DNA of 33,759 bases, taken from NCBI GenBank assembly GCA_017860275.1, contig JAFNAQ010000015.1, positions 1-33,759 of the forward strand. The letters run 5' to 3'. Origin of the DNA: Bacteroidota bacterium. Its GTDB lineage: Bacteria > Bacteroidota > Bacteroidia > Bacteroidales > P3. A program made the position numbers and the translations under genes. Numbering within the stretch: position 1 is the stretch's first letter; each line of letters opens with the position of its first letter. Below are positions 7,529 through 13,756 of this stretch, piece by piece. A model generated the notes under the pieces. It ran no database searches and was not told where the DNA came from. It worked only from the letters and a program-made list of their open reading frames with translations.

Positions 7529-7806
7529 TGAAAATCATAACAACATACAAAGGTCAAACGGTATTAGATATTGCAGTGCGTTATTGTGGAGATGCTCAAT
7601 ATGCCTATGATATTGCAGTGCTTAACGGTATTGATGTAACACAAGTATTTATTCAAGGAGTGCAGGTTGCAGTACCAGAAGTAACCAATAATATTGCATC
7701 GTATTTTGAAAATAATAAGATTCAATTTGAAACTGGTAGTGAATTTTTGATGCATTATTGGGATGATAATTCAATTTGGCAGGATATACAAATATGGCAA
7801 GATTAA
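7528..7806 (+). CDS. LysM-like small tail protein (gpX-like)
   Basis: The 92-residue protein has an N-terminal LysM-like half: IITTYKGQTVLDIAVRYCGD followed by a helix and the pattern LNGIDVTQVFIQGVQVAVPE, i.e. the 'turn on, wait, pore-position-value' layout of LysM and of P2 tail protein X. The C-terminal half is acidic and Trp-rich (YWDDNSIWQDIQIWQD). In P2 the X protein sits between head-completion and lysis genes; in other contractile systems LysM proteins bind the hub or spike. Its place between two fibre-type genes is unusual. Whether it binds peptidoglycan or a baseplate partner cannot be decided from sequence. Confidence 0.65.
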   Translation: MKIITTYKGQTVLDIAVRYCGDAQYAYDIAVLNGIDVTQVFIQGVQVAVPEVTNNIASYFENNKIQFETGSEFLMHYWDDNSIWQDIQIWQD

Positions 7807-7829
7807 ATAAGAATTAAAAGAGGTATAAT

Positions 7830-10800
7830 ATGAGTATAAATAAGATTAATAATGGTGATTCATTTGGAAAAGCAAGAGGCATTATCAATGAAATAGTTGA
7901 TAATTTAAACCAACAATCTAGCTACGCAACTACTGAACAAGTAAACCAAGGACTATCATCTAAACAAGATAAAGAGGCTGGAAAAGGATTATATCCTAAT
8001 ACTGATAAAGATAAACTTGCAGGTATTCCAAGTTTAGTATATTCCAAGACAGAAACTGATTCTGCGATAGCGGTCGCTGTTTCAGCAAGCTCAGGCAAGA
8101 AGATATCTTTTACTAGGGAGAATATAAATGGTCAGCTTGAGTATGTATCCAACGCAGGAGTTTTAATGCAAAATATATATACTAAAATAGTTACATTCGA
8201 TGTATTACCAGACATCAATACACTACAAGAGGCGGAAATTAGCAGTGATATGTTGGATGATGACGTATATTGTGTTGTTGAAAACTTCTTTGCAACAAAC
8301 ACAAATGGTAGCCTAGTTAATTGCTCTGGTTATTTTAGTTTTTCAGTAGAGAAGGGTTTTGGTGGTTTAAATAGACTTTTCATAGAAGGTCTTAAAGACA
8401 TAACGGGTATGGGATTTACCAAAGGATATTGTCAAGTTTCATATCTCAAGTATTATGGCGAGAAAATAGAAATAAATCTAAAGGTTCCTACAGCAGCTGA
8501 AGCAAATTCACTTGATTGTTCAATACCTCCTTTAAAATTTGATAAAGAAGTTGCAGTATCTTTTACTGCAGATGATGCAGATGCATCGGCATATTGTGTA
8601 TTATTTTCAGCGATTAACAACAGACCAATATATTATGATGGTTATTATCATCATAACCAATATTTAGGTAATGACCTCCCTGAAGGTTCTGTTAGATTAA
8701 ATAAATATCTAGGCTTTAGAGATGGTAATGGCGTATTCAGGAGGTTTCCAATAGGTATGGCTGTTTGGGCTAATAAAAAAAATGGTCAAGGAATTAATCA
8801 GATGGATACTGAAGCAGAAGTAGGTAATAATCAATACCGTTATATGCTCCCATATCTTAATTGGGAAGATATTAAACCTATGCTAGAATTTGGAAATAGC
8901 GTTTATCAACATAATGTTAATGAAGAAGTATATGGTTCTGTAGACCCAGAACAAATATTGCAGGGTTTTATACTTGACCAACAGACAGCAATAAATAGAA
9001 TAGGAAGAGGCTTTAAGGTAATGGCTAGACCAGATGGGAATGACAGTTACACGAATGCCTTTGATTGGTTCAATGAATTTTTGTTAGCTACAGGAGAGAA
9101 TGATCCTTATATAGGATTAAAACCCTTTGAAGATGGTTTAGATTTATACAAAGCGAGAGCAATAAGATATTTTGATGACCCACCAACAGTTTATCAGGCA
9201 AATGTAACTACAGAAATGGCAAAAGCCAAGGAGGAAAGAATATGGTTACATCAAGGTGTACATAGAGCTGGAACGCCTGCTGTTGATATGCTTGAGTGGT
9301 ATGATAGTCACTATGGAGTAGGCAGTGGTGGTAATGATGTTATGTGGTTCACAACTCTCGATGAATTTTATGAATATTGGCTAATCAGAAAAAGAGCTCG
9401 CATAATTAAGACAGTTAATGGAACTGATGTAAAGTTTGAAGTATATATACCTAAAGGGCAGTACTTTTATTATCCAGAGTTTACGCTTAAATTTAATCAG
9501 AATATTGATAAAATGGGAAATACTGTTGTATTTAGCAATAATGTTATTGGAGTAAGTATAAATAATACTCCTCTTATTAATATTAATACAGATGTAACTC
9601 TTCTTCAAAGGGCAGAAAAATATGTATCTCGTTATGAAATGACAGGCTCTAACTATGACAGAGAGGATGCTTACTATTTTGTTAATATGTTGATGTCATC
9701 TTTAGCGGAACCTTTTCTAGCAAGGATTGGAGCTGTAAGCACAGATTTATCAGGGTTGAATATTCTTGGAGTAGATAGTGTTGTGGTGCTAGACACTTTG
9801 CAATTAGGCATAGCATATATACCTTCTATTACCACACAAACAGGTGTGACATGGTCGTCATCTGATGATAGTATTGCAGCTGTAGATAATAATGGACTTG
9901 TCACTGCTAAAGTAATTGGGAATGTCACTATTACTGCTACTTCGGTTGTAAATCCTGCGATTTCTACCACTAAGCAGTTGTCAATAATTAGTGAGGCTGT
10001 ACCTGTAGATGGAATAATTATTAATGGAAGCTCTGCTGTAGATGTAGGTAATACATTGCAATTATCCGTTACATATACTCCAAGCGATACAACAGAACAA
10101 GGTGTGACGTGGTCGTCATCTAATAATGGTATTGCAACCGTGAACAGTAATGGGCTTGTCACTGCTATTGCTGCTGGTAATGTTACAATTTCTGCTACTT
10201 CAACGTTTAGACCGATGGCAGTGGTTGGGCAAAAAAACATTACCGTTAGTGAGGTTGTTGCAGCTAAGCCTACGGCAATTATCAAAGATAGTTGGGATGG
10301 TGCAACAACAGCAGATTTTGGTCTATTTGATTATACTAGATTTAAAGTTTCTACAGTAAGTCGAATAAACACAGCAAGTAATAAGGACGGAGATACTAGA
10401 CAGCACTTCTATGACCAAGATGGTAACATAATGGGTATTGCTACATCTTTTGAAACCGCAGACTTACCTCTAAGAGCTGATGGAATTACTCAGTATGGAG
10501 AGAATGATTATGATGAAAGTGATGTAATTGCTGATACATCTAATCATTGGTTTAATAACCCAAAATTCTATACCAAAGTAAGAAGCTGCAAGTTCGAAGA
10601 TATGGGCAAAACTTTGGTTGTAAAATTACAAAATCTTGCTGCTGGTATTTACACGGTAAGATTATGGGCAAGTTATGAAACGAGTAGACCAATCACGGCT
10701 AATGATAAAATTATTGTAAATGGTATAACTTATTCTCACAATCAAAATGGCGTGAATTTGCAACAAAACTATGGGACTTTAAACACAAAGCCAATAATGA

Positions 10801-10931
10801 TTGAATATACAGATATTAGCATATCTGCAGGTGTTTTAAAATTATCTCCAATTATAGTAGCAGAACAAGGTTATGCACCTATGAGAATTGGAGTAATTGA
10901 ATTAGTTTTTGAACAAAGTATTCCTGTTTAA
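7830..10931 (+). CDS. Large tail fibre / receptor-binding protein with two BIG2-like Ig domains
   Basis: This is the largest gene of the cluster (1033 residues). Residues 1-70 look like a fibre attachment segment ending in LSSKQDKEAGKGLYPNTDKD, a pattern common at fibre N-termini. A globular part spans roughly 230-600. Within it, VSFTADDADAS (about 243), HNVNEE (about 360) and ARPDGN (about 398) are placed like the three motifs of NodB polysaccharide deacetylases but are degenerate, so enzyme activity is only a guess. Two BIG2-like Ig domains follow at about 640-725 and 727-810, each with a GVTWSS...IA.V...GLVTA...GNVTI.ATS core. Residues 815-1033 form a final beta-rich domain. It is the likely host-range determinant. 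Confidence 0.75.
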   Translation: MSINKINNGDSFGKARGIINEIVDNLNQQSSYATTEQVNQGLSSKQDKEAGKGLYPNTDKDKLAGIPSLVYSKTETDSAIAVAVSASSGKKISFTRENINGQLEYVSNAGVLMQNIYTKIVTFDVLPDINTLQEAEISSDMLDDDVYCVVENFFATNTNGSLVNCSGYFSFSVEKGFGGLNRLFIEGLKDITGMGFTKGYCQVSYLKYYGEKIEINLKVPTAAEANSLDCSIPPLKFDKEVAVSFTADDADASAYCVLFSAINNRPIYYDGYYHHNQYLGNDLPEGSVRLNKYLGFRDGNGVFRRFPIGMAVWANKKNGQGINQMDTEAEVGNNQYRYMLPYLNWEDIKPMLEFGNSVYQHNVNEEVYGSVDPEQILQGFILDQQTAINRIGRGFKVMARPDGNDSYTNAFDWFNEFLLATGENDPYIGLKPFEDGLDLYKARAIRYFDDPPTVYQANVTTEMAKAKEERIWLHQGVHRAGTPAVDMLEWYDSHYGVGSGGNDVMWFTTLDEFYEYWLIRKRARIIKTVNGTDVKFEVYIPKGQYFYYPEFTLKFNQNIDKMGNTVVFSNNVIGVSINNTPLININTDVTLLQRAEKYVSRYEMTGSNYDREDAYYFVNMLMSSLAEPFLARIGAVSTDLSGLNILGVDSVVVLDTLQLGIAYIPSITTQTGVTWSSSDDSIAAVDNNGLVTAKVIGNVTITATSVVNPAISTTKQLSIISEAVPVDGIIINGSSAVDVGNTLQLSVTYTPSDTTEQGVTWSSSNNGIATVNSNGLVTAIAAGNVTISATSTFRPMAVVGQKNITVSEVVAAKPTAIIKDSWDGATTADFGLFDYTRFKVSTVSRINTASNKDGDTRQHFYDQDGNIMGIATSFETADLPLRADGITQYGENDYDESDVIADTSNHWFNNPKFYTKVRSCKFEDMGKTLVVKLQNLAAGIYTVRLWASYETSRPITANDKIIVNGITYSHNQNGVNLQQNYGTLNTKPIMIEYTDISISAGVLKLSPIIVAEQGYAPMRIGVIELVFEQSIPV
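9750..10262 (+). repeat. Tandem duplication encoding the two Ig-like domains
   Basis: Two copies of about 255 bp are visible, the clearest shared core being GGTGTGACRTGGTCGTCATC at about 9841 and 10101, then AATGGRCTTGTCACTGCT. Near-identity at the DNA level in the core, including synonymous sites, points to a recent duplication or to gene conversion between the copies. Confidence 0.6.
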
Positions 10932-10936
10932 TAAAG

Positions 10937-11359
10937 ATGAATATGAGAAAGATTAACAAGATTATTATTCATTGTTCAGCTACTCCTGAAGGAAGAGCGG
11001 TCACGGTTCAAGAAATTGATAAATGGCATAGAGCTAAGGGCTGGAATGGTGTTGGATATCATTTCGTCATAGGACTGAATGGCGAGGTGTGGAGTGGTCG
11101 AAATGTTGAACTTGCAGGTGCTCATACAGAGGGGCAGAATGCTAATAGCATTGGTGTTTGCTATGTTGGCGGTTGCGATAAGGCAATGAAGGCAAAAGAT
11201 ACAAGAACGGCAGCGCAAAAAGCATCACTAATCAAGCTAGTCAAAGAGTTAAAAACAAAATATCCAAATGCAACAATTCACGGGCATAACGAATTTGCTG
11301 CGAAGGCTTGCCCTTCGTTCAATGTTCAATCTTGGCTATTGCAAAACGGACTAAAATAA
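10937..11359 (+). CDS. Phage endolysin, N-acetylmuramoyl-L-alanine amidase (T7 lysozyme type)
   Basis: This 140-residue protein is a zinc amidase of the Amidase_2 / PGRP family that cleaves the bond between MurNAc and the stem peptide. The zinc ligands of T7 lysozyme (H17, H122, C130) correspond to H12 in KIIIHCSAT, H117 in HGHNEF and C125 in KACPSF, with K123 matching the catalytic lysine. The GVGYHFVIGLNGEVWSGR segment carries the conserved tyrosine. There is no signal peptide, so a holin or similar must release it. It starts the lysis cassette 5 nt after the fibre gene. ATG 10943 is an alternative start two codons in. Confidence 0.93.
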   Translation: MNMRKINKIIIHCSATPEGRAVTVQEIDKWHRAKGWNGVGYHFVIGLNGEVWSGRNVELAGAHTEGQNANSIGVCYVGGCDKAMKAKDTRTAAQKASLIKLVKELKTKYPNATIHGHNEFAAKACPSFNVQSWLLQNGLK

Positions 11360-11365
11360 TATAGT

Positions 11366-11728
11366 ATGGATTTATTGAATTTATTTATTAGTAATATTGG
11401 CAACCTACTTCTTGGCTTTGCTGGAGTCTTTCTTTTTTATGGTCAAAAAAAGAAAGAAGCTGAACTTATCAATAAGGACAAAGAGGTTGATACTGTTATT
11501 AAGGTAGTTGATACCTTGCAGGAAGAGCTAAGACGAAAAACAGAAGACTTAGGAAGAAAGGATGACTTGATAGACAAGCTTTATAAGGAAAATGGGGAGT
11601 ACCGAGACAAGAACAATACGCTGACTACAGAGAATGCGCTCCTTCTTTATACAAAATGCACTGACGAGAATTGCAGGAAAAGAAAACCACCAAGAATTTT
11701 AGAAAACGAAATAGAACAACAACAATGA
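11366..11728 (+). CDS. Membrane-anchored coiled-coil lysis protein (holin or inner-membrane spanin candidate)
   Basis: The 120-residue product has one N-terminal membrane segment (about residues 5-26, FISNIGNLLLGFAGVFLFYG) followed by a long charged coiled coil (about 30-95, e.g. VVDTLQEELRRKTEDLGRKD). Near the end is a CTDENCRKRK motif with two cysteines. This layout fits an i-spanin, or a single-pass holin-like protein with a cytoplasmic coil. It lies between the amidase and a lipoprotein gene and overlaps the latter by 4 nt (ATGA at 11725-11728), a normal lysis-cassette arrangement. Topology is not resolved from sequence alone. Confidence 0.6.
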   Translation: MDLLNLFISNIGNLLLGFAGVFLFYGQKKKEAELINKDKEVDTVIKVVDTLQEELRRKTEDLGRKDDLIDKLYKENGEYRDKNNTLTTENALLLYTKCTDENCRKRKPPRILENEIEQQQ

Positions 11729-12216
11729 AAAAAATTATTTACCTATCAATGGTTATGTTATTCTTCTCATGTTCCGTTAAGAAAACGGAACAACTGAAGG
11801 AAACAATTAAGGACAAGTCACAAATTAATATTGACGAAAATTATCAGGGCAAATCTTCTGAGAGTTTAACGAATTACAATTCTTTTGTTATCGACACGTC
11901 CAGCATTGAAGATGTAATTATTACATTTACCAATTCTGAGAAAACAAGAGATAGCTTAGGAAATGAAGTTACCAAGGTTAATCAAACAAAGATTAAAAAA
12001 AGTAAAAAGAAAAGAGGTATTAATCAGTATTTAAATGCTAATAAATTGGAGCTTAAACAGGATAGTTCCTCAAGTAGCAAGACAAAAATCAAAAATGATA
12101 TTAATAAGTCAACAAAAACTAAGGAGACTGCAAGTTCTAATAAATGGTTTAATCTCCTGTGGTTTTTTGTTCCTTTGGGATTGATTATTTACTGGAGATT
12201 TTTTAAGGGGAGATAA
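11725..12216 (+). CDS. Lipoprotein with C-terminal membrane segment (u-spanin-like)
   Basis: The chosen ATG at 11725 overlaps the previous stop and starts a lipoprotein signal, MKKIIYLSMVMLFFSC, with Cys16 as the acylation site. The product is 163 residues. The body is a Ser/Thr/Lys-rich, probably extended linker. The C-terminus, NKWFNLLWFFVPLGLIIYW, is a membrane helix followed by the positive end RFFKGR. An outer-membrane lipid anchor plus an inner-membrane C-terminal helix is the topology of unimolecular spanins, which fuse the two membranes at the last step of lysis. An upstream in-frame codon at 11671 is rejected because it would hide the signal peptide. Confidence 0.65.
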   Translation: MKKIIYLSMVMLFFSCSVKKTEQLKETIKDKSQINIDENYQGKSSESLTNYNSFVIDTSSIEDVIITFTNSEKTRDSLGNEVTKVNQTKIKKSKKKRGINQYLNANKLELKQDSSSSSKTKIKNDINKSTKTKETASSNKWFNLLWFFVPLGLIIYWRFFKGR

Positions 12217-12232
12217 AAAAGCCCCTGACTTA

Positions 12233-12258
12233 TATAAGAGACTCTCACATCTCTTATA
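12233..12258. other. 9-bp hairpin with 8-nt loop complementary to 12336-12343
   Basis: TATAAGAGA (12233-12241) and TCTCTTATA (12250-12258) form a perfect stem around the loop CTCTCACA (12242-12249). The whole loop is the reverse complement of TGTGAGAG at 12336-12343, so a pseudoknot or kissing interaction is possible on either strand. Confidence 0.6.
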
Positions 12259-12263
12259 ATTTA

Positions 12264-12318
12264 AAGTGCGACAACACTACGACAGAGGCGTAAAGCCTTT
12301 GCAAGTGTTGTCGCACTT
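12264..12318. terminator. 15-bp perfect hairpin after the lysis genes, possible terminator or structured RNA
   Basis: AAGTGCGACAACACT (12264-12278) pairs perfectly with AGTGTTGTCGCACTT (12304-12318). An inner AGGC-GTAAA-GCCT hairpin (12286-12298) sits in the loop. CTTTTTG follows on the + strand, so it could end the late operon transcript. A shorter AGGGG/CCCCT inverted repeat (12206-12226) overlaps the stop of the lipoprotein gene. Confidence 0.65.
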
Positions 12319-12329
12319 CTTTTTGATAT

Positions 12330-12337
12330 TAATTTTG
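12330..12337 (+). promoter_or_regulatory. Candidate -7 box for the methylase gene
   Basis: TAATTTTG fits TAnnTTTG, with a weak -33 element (GTTG, 12307-12310) 19 nt upstream. The methylase ATG follows 57 nt downstream. Confidence 0.4.
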
Positions 12338-12347
12338 TGAGAGGTTG

Positions 12348-12355
12348 CAAAGATA
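12348..12355 (-). promoter_or_regulatory. Candidate -7 box reading back into the hairpin region
   Basis: The - strand reads TATCTTTG, a perfect -7 box. The -33 position is only T-rich. A transcript from here would start near 12342 and run through both hairpins toward the end of the lysis genes. Confidence 0.4.
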
Positions 12356-12394
12356 CGAAACAAAACATAAACTAAAAACACAAAAACAAAAACG

Positions 12395-13216
12395 ATGAAA
12401 AATTACATTCAATCGCCTCTTCCTTTTCAGGGGCAAAAAAGAGGCTTCCTTAAGCTATTTAGAGAAGGCTTGAACCAATTTGATGAGTCGACAATATTTG
12501 TTGATTTATTCGGAGGTTCAGGATTATTGAGTCACTGCATTAAGCAGGTTAGACCTGATGCTAGAGTTATATATAATGACTATGATAACTTTTCGGAGAG
12601 GTTGTGAAACGTTGGTAAAACTAATGCTTTGCTGGCTGATATTAGAGCAATATTAGGCGATTGCGAGCGAAAAGGTGCCGTTAAAGAGCCTATAAGAGGC
12701 AGGATAATAGAAAGAATTAAGCAGGCTGATGAGGCAGGCTATGTCGACTATATTACGCTTTCGGCTTCATTGCTATTCAGTGGGAAGTATGCGACAAACT
12801 TCCATGAGATGACAAAAGATACCTTTTACAATAGGATAAAACTTAATGATTATTCTGTCGACGGTTATCTTGAGGGTGTGGATGTCGTGCGCTATGATTA
12901 TAGAGTGCTATTTTCAATGTATAGGCATTTCCCTGGTGTGGTGTTCTTGATTGACCCTCCATATCTGTCGACTGATTGCTCTTCGTATAAGTCTTATTGG
13001 AAACTTAAGGACTATTTGGACGTGCTTTTGCTGCTTAAAGACACTTCTTACTTTTATTTTACGTCTAGTAAGTCTTCGATTGTGGAGCTTTGCGACTGGT
13101 TGGAGGAACATCTTAATTCGCCCAGTCCTTTCTTTGGAGCGACTAAGAAGGAGGTTGTGAATATGGTTAATAAGGATTCGAGGTATACGGATATAATGAT
13201 TTATAAGGCTGCTTAA
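12395..13216 (+). pseudogene. Dam-like adenine-specific DNA methylase (D12 class) interrupted by one in-frame TGA
   Basis: One reading frame of 274 codons encodes a D12-class N6-adenine methyltransferase. PLPFQGQKRG (residues 8-17) and FVDLFGGSGLLS are the AdoMet-binding motifs and FLIDPPYLSTD is the catalytic DPPY motif. Codon 71 (12605-12607) is TGA, between SERL and NVGKTNALLADIRAIL, where the protein otherwise continues without a gap. A CGA (Arg) to TGA change is the simplest cause. TGA is used as a normal stop elsewhere in the prophage, so genome-wide recoding is unlikely. Restart at TTG 12629 would lose the first AdoMet motif. The gene sits at the right end of the prophage, comparable in position to the DNA-modification gene mom of Mu, though unrelated in sequence. 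Confidence 0.8.
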
Positions 13217-13217
13217 A

Positions 13218-13254
13218 TTAAAGGGCGATTAAATTTGGTTTAATCGCCCTTTAA
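13218..13254. terminator. Strong bidirectional terminator after the methylase gene
   Basis: TTAAAGGGCGATTAAA (13218-13233) and TTTAATCGCCCTTTAA (13239-13254) form a perfect 16-bp stem with a TTTGG loop. It begins 1 nt after the methylase stop. Confidence 0.85.
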
Positions 13255-13283
13255 AATTTATTGTGTGTGTGTCAAATTTTTAG

Positions 13284-13344
13284 GCACATTTCGTTTTGGT
13301 GGTTTGCACATTTCGTTTAAAAATTGCTGCACATTTCGTTTTGG
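13284..13344. repeat. Three direct repeats GCACATTTCGTTT spaced 22-23 bp; candidate prophage right end
   Basis: Copies start at 13284, 13306 and 13329; the first and third extend to GCACATTTCGTTTTGG. Multiple transposase-binding sites at about 22-bp spacing are typical of Mu/Tn7-type ends. A plausible terminal dinucleotide CA lies at 13356-13357, giving TGTTATATAATCG when read inward from the outside. The left end is outside the window, so this is unproved. Host arrays of similar period lie immediately to the right, which offers a rival explanation. Confidence 0.5.
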
Positions 13345-13401
13345 CGATTATATAACATTGTCGCTCCAAGACAAAACAACAATCTCCAGCCCCAAGAAAA
13401 A

Positions 13402-13417
13402 TTAGATGCACATCTAA
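13402..13417. other. Short dyad TTAGATG-CA-CATCTAA
   Basis: A 7-bp inverted repeat around a 2-nt centre lies in the gene-free gap just before the first phased repeat array. It may be an operator-like dyad; no partner gene is evident. Confidence 0.35.
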
Positions 13418-13423
13418 ATAAAT

Positions 13424-13492
13424 TATGGTAGGTACCCTAACACCACTAGGGTAGCTACCCTAGCACTGTTACGGTAGCTACCCTAGCATACC
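13424..13492. repeat. Three 23-bp tandem units with a palindromic GGTAGCTACCCTA core
   Basis: Units start at 13424, 13447 and 13470, exactly 23 bp apart. The middle unit contains the perfect 16-bp palindrome TAGGGTAGCTACCCTA; the outer units differ by one or two bases in the left arm or centre. The remaining bases of each unit diverge. Confidence 0.85.
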
Positions 13493-13493
13493 T

Positions 13494-13577
13494 AAATCAA
13501 GGAAAAAATAGTTTAAATCAAGCATTCCCCCAAACAAATCAAAGATTTCCGTAAACAAATCAAGGATAAACAAAAGA
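13494..13577. repeat. Four 21-bp tandem units beginning AAATCAA
   Basis: AAATCAAGGA, AAATCAAGCATT, AAATCAAAGATT and AAATCAAGGAT start at 13494, 13515, 13536 and 13557, each exactly 21 bp after the last. Only the first 7-12 bases are conserved. The array follows the 23-bp array by one base. Confidence 0.75.
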
Positions 13578-13659
13578 GAAACCTTACATTAAAGGGTTTG
13601 ATGAAGTTTAATTGATTGATATTTTGCTTTTGTTTTCGAAAATGTTATGTCTATGAAAA

Positions 13660-13736
13660 AAGATGGCATCTTTTGGGTATAAAGATGGCATCTTAGAACG
13701 AAAAGATGGCATATATTTGGGGAAAGATGGCATCTT
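13660..13736. repeat. Four 21-22 bp units with palindromic AAGATGGCATCTT core
   Basis: Copies begin at 13660, 13682, 13703 and 13724; the third is degenerate (AAGATGGCATATA). The core is a 6-bp palindrome around one base. The last copy ends in a T run and lies 20 bp from the antiporter stop; on the - strand it could act as the antiporter terminator. Gene-free bases 13,578-13,659 between arrays show no clear feature. Confidence 0.85.
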
Positions 13737-13756
13737 TTTTTTAAGGGATGTTTTAT

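Noticed and set aside
9674-10285. Long antisense frame of 203 codons opposite the fibre Ig region
   Set aside because: It arises from the repetitive Thr/Val codons of the Ig-like domains; it has no promoter and no recognisable protein features.
1-12216. Extracellular contractile injection system or type VI secretion rather than a phage
   Set aside because: There is a single sheath and a single tube gene, no AAA+ ATPase, and an amidase-spanin lysis cassette with fibre genes follows, which fits a phage tail module.
12410-12600. Restriction-modification system
   Set aside because: No restriction endonuclease gene lies beside the methylase; it is an orphan at the prophage end.
12395-13216. TGA recoded as an amino acid in the prophage
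   Set aside because: TGA is used as the terminal stop of other prophage genes (for example 2547-2549 and 11726-11728), and TGG is used for Trp, so recoding is unlikely.
13284-13736. CRISPR array
   Set aside because: Repeats occur every 21-23 bp with cores of only 7-16 bp, so there is no room for normal spacers, the cores change from one block to the next, and no cas gene is present.
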